Assembly (NCBI GenBank): GCA_030427405.1
Contig: JAUHXK010000001.1
Location: forward strand, 310,001-374,000
Source: Alphaproteobacteria bacterium
GTDB taxonomy: Bacteria > Pseudomonadota > Alphaproteobacteria > Rhodobacterales > Rhodobacteraceae
Length of the DNA: 64,000 nt
Reading direction: 5' to 3'
Below the pieces are notes generated by a model. That model saw only the letters and a list, made by a program, of their open reading frames with translations, was not told the DNA's origin and did not search any database. The stretch's first letter is position 1; every line of letters starts with the position of its first letter. Positions 26,457 through 34,587 of the stretch are shown here, piece by piece. Both the position numbers and the translations under genes were made by a program.

Positions 26457-27794
26457 TCAACCCCTTCCTACCGCGCCCCAGGGCCCAACGCGGGCAATCA
26501 CCGCCTCGCTGACGCGGTCATCACCGCTCATGTCCGGCTCATGTCCGAACAGCGCGGCACGGGCACCGGCCTTGTCCACCTGATACTCGCGCGCGAGAAA
26601 GTCGGCAACATAGGCTTTCTTGGATTCGGGCCAATCCGCGTAGGTATCATAGAACAGTTCCTTGTGGCAGATGAACATCTGGCGCGGATCCAGCGGCGCC
26701 AATTCGGCCAACAGCATGTTCACCAGATCGCGGTTCGGCGTATCCGCGGCGCGCAGCGTGTAGAAATAGGCCGGATGATCCGAGGTGATACGCGGCCAGC
26801 GCCCGCCATCGGTCGCCCAGCGCAGCAGTTCCGCCAACCCGTGATAAGCCTCGGGCAATTGGTCCGCGTGATTGCGCGCCAACCGTCGCATATCGCTGCG
26901 GTCCAGCCCCCCGAGATCGACACTCGCGTCCGCGGCGGCGGCAACGGTCAAAAAGTCCATCTTTTGCTGCAGGATCGCGGCGGCATCCACCCCGCGCGCC
27001 TTGACGATGGGTTCCACCAGATCGTTATAGTCCAGGAACTTGGCGACCTGGTTTCGCTGCGACGGATCGAACGTGTACTTGATCGGCAAATCGTCCGGTT
27101 TGTCACCCATACAGATGGCCGCCGGATGATCCAAATCCGGGAACAGGTACAGCCCGCCGAAATACGCCGTCCAGAAGTTGCGCTGCTCAAACTCGGTATG
27201 GCGCAAGTGGACAGGGTTGCGGGTGACGTCGCCAGTTTCCTTGGCCGTTTCGATCATCCTGGCGATCAGCACATCGTCGAACCACGCATCCTCTTTGGTC
27301 TTGAACTTTTCAACCATGGCCGCCAGTTGCTCGGCCTTGCGCAGGGTGCCGCCGACCGTATCGGCCTCGATCTCGATCTTGCGCAGGTTTAACAGATCAT
27401 TGGGCGTGGTGAGTTTGAAGACCGAGTTCACCAGCTCTCCGGCCACCGCATCGGTGGCGGTCAGGGCGAACAGCTGCGCCTCATTCATCTCGATAAACTC
27501 GCGCAGGATGTCGCGCGAGGTCGAGAATTTGACGTTCAGCAGAGGCGCGCGTTTCTGCTCGGTCGTCAGCAGGATAAATTGCCGGTTCACGCCGTTGGGG
27601 TTGAGGTAGAGCTCATCCTCCAACTCAATCCCCACCTCGGGCGAATAGCCCGAGATATCGACATGGAAATCCGTCAGCGCCGTGGTCTTACCCGCCAGAT
27701 GCTGCAACGCGCGGTTGTACCGCTCGACCAGAGCCGGGCTTGAGATGTGGACGAGATTGCCGAACATCAGGCCTTTTTCGATGAGGCGGATCAT
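26457..27794 (-). CDS. uncharacterised 445-aa soluble protein (AAA+ operon, gene 6)
   Basis: No signal peptide or membrane helix. The sequence is globular, with an N-terminal mixed alpha/beta part (about 1-150, HVDISGYSPEVGIELEDELY) and a largely helical part (about 150-445) containing FWTAYFGGLYLFPDLDHPA and QMFICHKELFYDTYADWPES. I see no catalytic motif. The sequence reminds me of a family carrying a Pfam DUF6638-type name, but I cannot verify that. It overlaps gene 5 by four bases and is one base from gene 7, so it is coupled to both. A structural or adaptor role for the AAA+ ATPase is inference only. Confidence 0.75.
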   Translation of the reverse strand: MIRLIEKGLMFGNLVHISSPALVERYNRALQHLAGKTTALTDFHVDISGYSPEVGIELEDELYLNPNGVNRQFILLTTEQKRAPLLNVKFSTSRDILREFIEMNEAQLFALTATDAVAGELVNSVFKLTTPNDLLNLRKIEIEADTVGGTLRKAEQLAAMVEKFKTKEDAWFDDVLIARMIETAKETGDVTRNPVHLRHTEFEQRNFWTAYFGGLYLFPDLDHPAAICMGDKPDDLPIKYTFDPSQRNQVAKFLDYNDLVEPIVKARGVDAAAILQQKMDFLTVAAAADASVDLGGLDRSDMRRLARNHADQLPEAYHGLAELLRWATDGGRWPRITSDHPAYFYTLRAADTPNRDLVNMLLAELAPLDPRQMFICHKELFYDTYADWPESKKAYVADFLAREYQVDKAGARAALFGHEPDMSGDDRVSEAVIARVGPWGAVGRG

Positions 27795-28249
27795 TGGCGC
27801 TCTTCTTGTTGGATAGTCGTTTCCTCGACGTTCCAGAGAAATTCTTCCTGTTGAGCCATTCGGACCAAATTATGTTCCGAAAACATGTCACTATTGCCGG
27901 AACGTCGGCGGCTGATCGAAAGCGTTGCCAGACAAAACAAGAGACTCAAGACCAATATTGCCCAAACTCCAACAATTCCGGACAATATAGAAACAAGAAC
28001 AATGAATATGGAAACTGCCCACATGCTTAGAAAATAGTCTAAGCTTTCTACACCTCGCGTCAAAACGACTGATACCGCTACTGGAACGAGGGGAACGATA
28101 GTGAAAAACAAACCCACAGTAATCAATACCGCGCGAAGTCTAAGTCGGTTTAGTTTTGGTGAACCTGTTTTTCCTATACGCCAACCAACAAGGCAGGACA
28201 CCGCCATGCTGGATACGACGAAGATAAGAACTTCCAGACCGCCGCTCAC
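27791..28249 (-). CDS. 152-aa membrane protein, AT-rich (AAA+ operon, gene 5)
   Basis: About four membrane helices (about residues 6-22, 40-62, 72-92, 96-112), then a charged C-terminal tail of about 40 residues with NSDMFSEHNLVRMAQQEEF. Both ends overlap the neighbouring genes by four bases (27791-27794 and 28246-28249), so it is firmly in the operon. Its base composition is unusual: 27961-28020 is about 40% GC and 27841-27900 about 43%, against clearly GC-rich flanking genes. That suggests a separate origin or relaxed selection. No family is recognised. Confidence 0.75.
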   Translation of the reverse strand: MSGGLEVLIFVVSSMAVSCLVGWRIGKTGSPKLNRLRLRAVLITVGLFFTIVPLVPVAVSVVLTRGVESLDYFLSMWAVSIFIVLVSILSGIVGVWAILVLSLLFCLATLSISRRRSGNSDMFSEHNLVRMAQQEEFLWNVEETTIQQEERQ

Positions 28250-30177
28250 CCCTTCTCCTCCAGATACCGCCGCTTGGCCTCTTCCATCCGGCCCATCTCG
28301 CGGACGGCGTTCTCGATGGCGACCTCGTCGCTCTTGTCGGCATAGCGGAACTCGCTGTCGGCGTATCGGTTGATCTCTTGCATCACCATGTCCACCGTGA
28401 TCGGCTGGCGCAGGTCCTCGATCATGGCCTTCTTGTTATCGTAGTCGCGGAACAGGAACAGGTCGGGGTTCTCCATCCATTCGTCGGGCAGTTCGAAATC
28501 CATCGCGCGGACCTTGACCGCGTCGGTGATGTTCTTGATCGCGCGACCGGTGAAGCGCTCATCGGCCTGTTGGATCGCCTTGAGGTAGGTGCCCAGTTTG
28601 GCGATCGTGTCCATCTGGCCGATCTCTCCAGAGACCCGGTCATAGACCTGTAGCAGCGCGTCCTCATGCGGGCGGGAATGGCTTTCGAAACTGGCGGCGA
28701 CGGCCTTTTTGATTTCCTGCGCGGCATAGGCCTCGTGCTCGCCCAGCGGAATGTCGTGGTTACGGCCCATCAGCAGGTGCAGGATGTCGATGTAATCCTC
28801 ACGCGTTTGCGGCCCATCCACCAGAAACCGTGCTCCGGCACGCTGACGCAGGGCATCGTCCACATTCTCGGGGTAGTTCGAGAACATGCCAAAGGTGCAA
28901 TTGCCGCGCACAACAGTGTTGGCGCCCGCAAAGCTCTCCATCAGCACGGCGGTGATTTCCAACTGCCCGGCTGACGACTGCCGGTCGCCACGCTTGCCCG
29001 CCAGTTGGTCGATATCGTCGATGGTGCCGAAGCCGATGACCGAGGGGTCGATGATCGTGTTGATAAACGCCTTGGCGTTCTGGCCGGATTTACCCTGATA
29101 GCTGTCGATATTGTCGGTGCTCAGGTTCTGATAGCGAAACGGGTAGCCCGCGTTCTGGCAATAGTCGTTGATCAGCCCGGCCATCATCTGGATCAGGGTG
29201 GTCTTGCCGGTGCCCGGTTTGCCATCGCCCATGAAGGTAAAGATGAACCCGCCGAGTTCCGCAAACGGGTTCAGGCGGCGGTCGAAATCATAGGCCATCA
29301 CCATCTTGGCCAGCTTCATCGCCTGATACTTGGCAATATGGTTGCCGACCACCTCGTTCGGCTTCTTGAACGTCATGGTCAGGGTGGTGGATTTGGCTTT
29401 GGATGCCGGTTCGAACCCCCGGATCGTCAGATCGTCGGCCTCGATATGCCAGGCGGCGTTCTGGAACGGGGCCAGATGGCCTGCGGACCCTGCGCGCAAG
29501 GCGGCCTTTTCCATCAGTTGCTCGGCATATGCACTGACCGCCGCGATCAGATGCGCGTCGTCGGGGGCGTGTTTGGCCAGCACCTGATCCAGCTCCCACA
29601 ACGCACCGTGCAGGGCAAGCTGGCCGTTATCGGTCAGGACCTCTTCGATCTCTCCAATGTCCACGGTGGTCTCGCCCAAATGCGACGACATCAGGTAAGC
29701 CAGCGCATTGCCGAAAGTATGAGAGGTGATCAAAGCCTCAGCCGTCAGCAGTTCCGAAAACTCGGTCTTGCGCGCAACAGGCAGATCCCCCGCCAGATTG
29801 GCCCTTTTCAAATCGGCCAGCGGCGTCTGCTCGGCATAGGCATCGGCCACGGCCAGAGCGATGGCAATCGCGCGCCGAATGGCCTGCTGCGCGGTGGCCT
29901 GTGGCGGCGAGACCAGCGTATCCCCATCATCCGAGGCCTCGATACGCTCAACCAGATGCACCCCATCCGCCCGCACAGTGCGGCGCGTGACCAACCCCGG
30001 CGTAGTCGATCGAAACCTCCGCCCCGTCGACACGCCCGAGGACCGCTCGACCGCCAGGTCAACCGGTTTCGCAATGCGTGGCGCGTGTTCGAACCCGTTC
30101 AACAAGACCGTCGCCGCGGGATAATGCTTGCGAATATCGTCTTCGCGCAATTCCATCTGATCTGACGTCAAACTCAT
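28246..30177 (-). CDS. AAA+ ATPase, core of an uncharacterised operon (gene 4)
   Basis: 643 aa. An N-terminal region of about 300 residues without known motifs is followed by an AAA+ module. Walker A is GKPGTGKT (319-326). The Walker B-like segment GFGTIDDID is at 382-390. Sensor 1 is in CTFGMFSNYP (N434), an arginine-rich segment DALRQRAGARF (441-451) could hold the arginine finger, and a sensor-2-like GRAIKN is at 544-549. So ATP binding and hydrolysis should be intact. It is not one of the common housekeeping AAA+ classes (no ClpX, FtsH, Lon or MoxR-type signatures). It overlaps gene 5 by four bases. Substrate unknown; it could remodel a membrane complex formed by the neighbouring proteins. 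Confidence 0.88.
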   Translation of the reverse strand: MSLTSDQMELREDDIRKHYPAATVLLNGFEHAPRIAKPVDLAVERSSGVSTGRRFRSTTPGLVTRRTVRADGVHLVERIEASDDGDTLVSPPQATAQQAIRRAIAIALAVADAYAEQTPLADLKRANLAGDLPVARKTEFSELLTAEALITSHTFGNALAYLMSSHLGETTVDIGEIEEVLTDNGQLALHGALWELDQVLAKHAPDDAHLIAAVSAYAEQLMEKAALRAGSAGHLAPFQNAAWHIEADDLTIRGFEPASKAKSTTLTMTFKKPNEVVGNHIAKYQAMKLAKMVMAYDFDRRLNPFAELGGFIFTFMGDGKPGTGKTTLIQMMAGLINDYCQNAGYPFRYQNLSTDNIDSYQGKSGQNAKAFINTIIDPSVIGFGTIDDIDQLAGKRGDRQSSAGQLEITAVLMESFAGANTVVRGNCTFGMFSNYPENVDDALRQRAGARFLVDGPQTREDYIDILHLLMGRNHDIPLGEHEAYAAQEIKKAVAASFESHSRPHEDALLQVYDRVSGEIGQMDTIAKLGTYLKAIQQADERFTGRAIKNITDAVKVRAMDFELPDEWMENPDLFLFRDYDNKKAMIEDLRQPITVDMVMQEINRYADSEFRYADKSDEVAIENAVREMGRMEEAKRRYLEEKG

Positions 30178-30231
30178 CTCAAAAACCGCCCATGCTTCAT
30201 CTTTTCAAAAATACTCTCGCCGAAGGCGAAA

Positions 30232-31350
30232 CTAATAACGCAACACCTGCCCCGATTTGCTGACGACAAACTTGGCCACATCGGCAAAGCCCGGCGGGTT
30301 GCGCTCGGCCAGCACCTGAAACGGGCGCTGGGGCAGGATGATCGACCGCTGCGTGCGTGTCGCCCCTGTCTCGGCCCCCTGCCCACCGAACGGGTCCAGT
30401 GCAAACACCTCGCGCTCAACAGTGGAAAACCACCCAGCACGTTCTTCGGTCACCTTTTCGCTTTCCAATTCCTCGGTGGTCCAGGCCAGCGCCCAATCCT
30501 GCCCTTGCGGCGACTGCGCATCTTCCAGAACCTGCCGCAAGGGGCCGGACTGCTCGGTAAAGGCCGAGGAATACATCGGCCCCACATGAATACGGCGCAG
30601 GTGTTTGGGATGCAGGTCATCAAAATCCTGATCAAAGCCCTTGGCGATGGTCACCAGTTTCAGCCCGCCTAAGGATTGCGCCATCAGATGGGCCTGCACC
30701 TCGGGCCATCGACGTTGATCCTTGGGCAGGGCCGTCTTACCGCTGTCCTCCAACTGCATCAAATAGATGACCGGCAGGTTGATCTGGCTGTCATAAACCG
30801 CCCAATGGATCATGAACTTGCGCCGTTCACCCTTATTCTCAATCCAATGACACTCGGGATCGTTGCGCGCCCAGAACAGCTGACCCTTCAGCAATTCCTC
30901 GTAATAGAGCCTTTGGGACAGCGCGAATTGCAGCTTGGTGGGGATGTCCTGGTCGCCGATTATCGTCCGCACCATGTCGGATTTCAGCTCATCCTCAGAT
31001 GGCATATTCGCCAGATGCACCTGCGCCTGCTGCGCGTCATTGGCCATTGTCAACAGCTCGGCCGCCACCGGAAACCCGCTGTCGCGCTTGTCCATGGCAA
31101 GGCTGCCAAAGAACCGCCCCGTATCGCGCCCGACCAGCAGGTATTTCATGGAAAGCGCGCGGAAGGTGTAGAGCAGCCCCGACAGGTAGCGCGACACGAT
31201 CCGCACCTCTTGCTTGCTGATCGCGCCCTCAGCCTCCATCGTCGCGGCCACGCGCAAGAGGTGAACGGTGATCACCTCGAATTTGCGGAAATAGCGGCGC
31301 GAGGCGAAGGTGTCGGTCAGGCCGACATGATCTTGGGTGGGGTTAGTCAT
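30232..31350 (-). CDS. uncharacterised 372-aa soluble protein (AAA+ operon, gene 3)
   Basis: Soluble, mostly helical in the first 200 residues (FEVITVHLLRVAATMEAEGA, then LYYEELLKGQLFWARNDPEC) and more beta-rich in the last 170. No catalytic or metal-binding motif is evident. The ATG at 31350 is used: it overlaps the end of gene 2 by eight bases, and the longer frame starts with GTG at 31377 with a poorer context. A 54-base gap separates it from the AAA+ gene. I recall a DUF-named family with similar layout but cannot confirm it. Function unknown. Confidence 0.75.
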   Translation of the reverse strand: MTNPTQDHVGLTDTFASRRYFRKFEVITVHLLRVAATMEAEGAISKQEVRIVSRYLSGLLYTFRALSMKYLLVGRDTGRFFGSLAMDKRDSGFPVAAELLTMANDAQQAQVHLANMPSEDELKSDMVRTIIGDQDIPTKLQFALSQRLYYEELLKGQLFWARNDPECHWIENKGERRKFMIHWAVYDSQINLPVIYLMQLEDSGKTALPKDQRRWPEVQAHLMAQSLGGLKLVTIAKGFDQDFDDLHPKHLRRIHVGPMYSSAFTEQSGPLRQVLEDAQSPQGQDWALAWTTEELESEKVTEERAGWFSTVEREVFALDPFGGQGAETGATRTQRSIILPQRPFQVLAERNPPGFADVAKFVVSKSGQVLRY

Positions 31351-31624
31351 TCTGGGTTTTTCTATTACCGGCTCCACGGAATTGTGTGAGCCGCCACGGC
31401 AGGAGAAGAACTTCTGACATCAGGTACAACGCGAAGATGATAAGCCCGAAGACTATGCTACCCGGACCGACATAAAGAGTTAGGAAGCCGAGCAGTTTGT
31501 AAGCTACGCCTTCAACAGCCAATTCGTGTAAAAGGGCAGTTAGGCCATAAATCGGGATCGGCCAAACTACGAGAATGAGGCCAAACCTTAGCAACCTTTC
31601 GTCTTTTCGGCTAAACCACTTCAT
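31343..31624 (-). CDS. 93-aa membrane protein (AAA+ operon, gene 2)
   Basis: Two or three membrane helices (about residues 12-32, 40-58, 58-78) with a basic C-terminal tail (LPWRLTQFRGAGNRKTQND). It overlaps the upstream coiled-coil gene by four bases and the downstream gene. Local GC is about 48-50%, lower than genes 1, 3 and 4, the same oddity as gene 5. No family recognised. Confidence 0.75.
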   Translation of the reverse strand: MKWFSRKDERLLRFGLILVVWPIPIYGLTALLHELAVEGVAYKLLGFLTLYVGPGSIVFGLIIFALYLMSEVLLLPWRLTQFRGAGNRKTQND

Positions 31625-32700
31625 CCCCCATACAGGTTCTTATCATGCTTCTCGACTATCGAGGCAAACCGGCGGGCAAAGCGTTCATCCGCCTTGGCCT
31701 TTTTCTCCAGCACGTCACGGGCAAAGACCATGTGGTCCTCATGCGCCTCAAGCATATCAGCCATCTTCTGATTGGTCGCGGTGCCAATGGCGGCCATGGC
31801 GGTTTGGGCCTCTTGGTCGGTCTGCACGCCGATCTCGTTGATGCGGTGGGCCACGTCCTGTTGCTGCGCGGTTTTCAGCGATTTGGTCAGGGCGTCGTAC
31901 AGCACCACGCGCTGTTGTGTGTCTGTCTGCAGCTTGTTGATCAGCACCATCTGCGTCGCCGCCTGGTTCTGCAGTGAATCGACCCAGGTCTTGCCCTTTT
32001 CGATGTACCGTTCCAACGTCTGAGACTTGGCCAGCTTGACCTGCTCTTCCTGAACCTTGGCGTTGTATTGCTTGTTCAGCTCGGCCAGCTCGGTTTCCAA
32101 CTGGGTCCGCGCGGCGGCGTCCTGTTCGACGCTGATCTTGTTCTCCAAGGTGATGATCGCCGGGTCCATACCCTGAATTTCGGTCCGCAGCGCCTCAAGC
32201 TCTGCGACGGTCGCCTCACGGTCATCCAGCGTAACGGTCAGGTTGTCCTCGACCTTGACGCGCTGTTCTTCCAGCACGGACAGTTGTCCCTCCAACAGCT
32301 TCACGATCACGTCGGATTTGGCGATCAGGTCCTGCAGCTTGTCGTCGATATTGGCCGTGCGCATCCGCTCCTGCCGCAGGGATTCGGATTTGCCTTTTGA
32401 AAAGATGCCGACAAAGGACTCCCACCCGGTTTTCGAGCGCATCTCGTCAAAATCTTTGGAAAAGGCGCTGGTGACGTCGTCCAGCCCCATGATCAGTTCG
32501 GCAATGTTCGCGTTCATCACCTCGGTATGGGCATGCACGTCTTCCAGCGTGGCGTTTTCGATGTCGATATCCGCCTCGGCAGTGCCAATCTTGGCGCGCG
32601 CGGCCTCAATGCGTGAGGTTAATCCTTCGATTTGCGACTGCGACTCTTGCACCTTGGTCTGAGTCTCTTTGATCAACGCCTCGAATTGCTGGTTCGACAT
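31621..32700 (-). CDS. TelA-like coiled-coil protein (AAA+ operon, gene 1)
   Basis: 359 aa, soluble, almost entirely alpha-helical. A first coiled coil covers about residues 5-75 and a second about 140-235. The long C-terminal helical part (about 240-359, QNQAATQMVLINKLQTDTQQ then RVVLYDALTKSLKTAQQQDV) is laid out like TelA/KlaA-type toxic-anion-resistance proteins. That resemblance is by eye and distant. The ATG at 32700 is used because AGGGATAG lies ahead of it. It opens the eight-gene operon and is divergent from the succinate-semialdehyde dehydrogenase gene. Confidence 0.8.
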   Translation of the reverse strand: MSNQQFEALIKETQTKVQESQSQIEGLTSRIEAARAKIGTAEADIDIENATLEDVHAHTEVMNANIAELIMGLDDVTSAFSKDFDEMRSKTGWESFVGIFSKGKSESLRQERMRTANIDDKLQDLIAKSDVIVKLLEGQLSVLEEQRVKVEDNLTVTLDDREATVAELEALRTEIQGMDPAIITLENKISVEQDAAARTQLETELAELNKQYNAKVQEEQVKLAKSQTLERYIEKGKTWVDSLQNQAATQMVLINKLQTDTQQRVVLYDALTKSLKTAQQQDVAHRINEIGVQTDQEAQTAMAAIGTATNQKMADMLEAHEDHMVFARDVLEKKAKADERFARRFASIVEKHDKNLYGG

Positions 32701-32983
32701 CTGCCTATCCCTGTTTTCCTTATGCACCCAACAAGATAGGGAATGTTACGACTATTTACATCCCCTCGGGCCTCCAAATACCGGGACTTTGGCAAAATCG
32801 CATCGAAAAAGATAGGCGCGAACGTCTTCGGGCCGACAGTTTACCGCAGCGCCGCGAAAACATGGGCCTGGCGGCATCGGATTTTGATCAAATCTGGACT
32901 GATCCGCCGCCATGGGTGGTCATGGACAATCGCCCCGCCACCTGTTTGTGTACGCCCGACCCATCCCTGCCGGAGACCGCGCC

Positions 32984-34459
32984 ATGCTGGACACGATTAC
33001 CGATCTGAAATCTCTTCTGAAAAACCCCGACCTGCTGGAAACCAGAGCCTATATAGGCGGAAAATGGGTGGACGGCGACAATGGAACCTTTGCCGTAACC
33101 AACCCGGCACGCGGCGATATCGTGGCCCAGGTGGCCGACCTGAGCCGCGCGCAGGTGGCAGGCGCAATCGCGCAGGCCGAGGCCGCCCAAAAGGAATGGG
33201 CCAAGCTGACCGGCAAGGAACGCGCCGCCATCCTGCGCCGCTGGTACGAGTTGATGATGGAAAACGCCGAAGACCTGGGCAGAATCCTGACTGCGGAACA
33301 AGGCAAGCCACTGGCCGAAGCGGTTGGCGAGATCGGCTATGGCGCATCCTTCATCGAGTTCTTCGGAGAAGAGGCCAAGCGCGTCTATGGCGAGACCATT
33401 CCCGGCCACCAGCGCGACAAGCGGATCATGGTTCTGAAACAGCCCATCGGCGTTGCCGCCTCGATCACGCCGTGGAACTTTCCCAATGCGATGATCACGC
33501 GCAAGGCCGGTCCTGCGCTGGCCGCCGGCTGTGCATTCGTCGCGCGCCCCGCTGCGGAAACGCCGCTGTCGGCGCTGGTTCTGGCGGTATTGGCGGAACA
33601 GGCAGGCATCCCCGCCGGCGTGTTCAACGTCGTTCCGTCCTCGCGCGCCAGCGACATCGGCAAGGAATTCTGCGAAAACCCCGGCGTGCGGAAACTGACT
33701 TTTACCGGCTCGACCGAGGTGGGGCGCATCCTGTTGCGGCAGGCCGCCGATCAGGTGATGAAATGTTCGATGGAGCTGGGCGGAAACGCTCCGTTCATCG
33801 TGTTTGACGACGCCGATCTGGACGCCGCCGTCGAAGGCGCAATGCTGTGCAAGTTCCGCAATAACGGCCAGACCTGCGTCTGCGCCAACCGCATCTACGT
33901 GCAAGCTGGCGTCTATGATGAATTCGCCGCCAAGCTGAAAGCCGCGGTCGAAGCGTTGAAGGTCGGTGACGGGCTGGTCGACGGCACAACGACGGGCCCG
34001 CTGATCAACGCCGACGCGGTGACCAAAGTGCAGGAACATATCGCGGATGTCACCTCAAAGGGCGGCGTGGTCCTGACGGGCGGCCTGCCCCATGACCTGG
34101 GCGGCACCTTCTTTCAGCCCACGATCGTCACCGGCGTGACCCAGGATATGCTGGTTGCGCAGGACGAAACCTTTGGCCCGCTGGCGCCGCTGTTCAAGTT
34201 CGAGGACGAAGACGACGTGATCGCGATGGCCAATGACACCATCTTTGGTCTGGCCTCGTATTTCTATGCCAAGGACCTGAGCCGCGTCTACAAGGTGGCC
34301 GAGGCGCTGGAATACGGCATCGTCGGCGTGAACACCGGTATCATCTCGACCGAACTGGGTCCGTTCGGCGGTGTAAAACAGTCAGGCCTGGGACGAGAAG
34401 GCAGCCACCACGGGATGGAAGATTATCTTGAGATGAAATACGTCTGCATGTCGGTCTGA
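32984..34459 (+). CDS. gabD: NAD(P)-dependent succinate-semialdehyde dehydrogenase
   Basis: 491 aa aldehyde dehydrogenase. It oxidises succinate semialdehyde to succinate, the last step of GABA or polyamine-derived C4 catabolism. The general base is Glu264 in ELGG and the catalytic Cys298 is in NGQTCVCANR, the CVC form typical of SSADH. Cofactor-binding segments include TPWNFPNAM (about 162-170) and FTGSTEVG. The C-terminus GVKQSGLGREGSHHGMEDYL also fits GabD. The start at 32984 has GGAG nine bases upstream. gabT is not adjacent, so the substrate in vivo is inferred from similarity. Confidence 0.9.
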   Translation: MLDTITDLKSLLKNPDLLETRAYIGGKWVDGDNGTFAVTNPARGDIVAQVADLSRAQVAGAIAQAEAAQKEWAKLTGKERAAILRRWYELMMENAEDLGRILTAEQGKPLAEAVGEIGYGASFIEFFGEEAKRVYGETIPGHQRDKRIMVLKQPIGVAASITPWNFPNAMITRKAGPALAAGCAFVARPAAETPLSALVLAVLAEQAGIPAGVFNVVPSSRASDIGKEFCENPGVRKLTFTGSTEVGRILLRQAADQVMKCSMELGGNAPFIVFDDADLDAAVEGAMLCKFRNNGQTCVCANRIYVQAGVYDEFAAKLKAAVEALKVGDGLVDGTTTGPLINADAVTKVQEHIADVTSKGGVVLTGGLPHDLGGTFFQPTIVTGVTQDMLVAQDETFGPLAPLFKFEDEDDVIAMANDTIFGLASYFYAKDLSRVYKVAEALEYGIVGVNTGIISTELGPFGGVKQSGLGREGSHHGMEDYLEMKYVCMSV

Positions 34460-34467
34460 CCCCAAAT

Positions 34468-34492
34468 TGCCCCGGCTCACCAGGCCGGGGCA
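34468..34492 (+). terminator. hairpin after gabD
   Basis: TGCCCCGGC (34468-34476) and GCCGGGGCA (34484-34492) form a perfect 9-bp stem with a 7-nt loop, eight bases after the gabD stop. Only a weak T-run follows. Confidence 0.55.
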
Positions 34493-34499
34493 TGTCAGT

Positions 34500-34543
34500 T
34501 TGTCACAAAACTGCAAACAAACCGTCACATCCCTGCAATGGCC
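34500..34543 (+). promoter_or_regulatory. possible Pho box (PhoB site) upstream of the phytase-like gene
   Basis: Four 11-base units in exact register: TTGTCACAAAA, CTGCAAACAAA, CCGTCACATCC, CTGCAATGGCC. PhoB binds tandem CTGTCAT-like half sites spaced 11 bases. The first two units match the 18-base consensus at 13 of 18 positions by my count. A further CTGTCAT lies at 34558-34564 out of register. The downstream gene is phytase-like, which makes phosphate control plausible. Binding is untested. Confidence 0.45.
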
Positions 34544-34587
34544 CGCGTTCATCCCCCTGTCATCCAACTGAGAGGGGAGTCCCACCG

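Noticed and set aside
29005-30165. 386-aa plus-strand open frame
   Set aside because: Antisense to the AAA+ gene, which has clear motifs.
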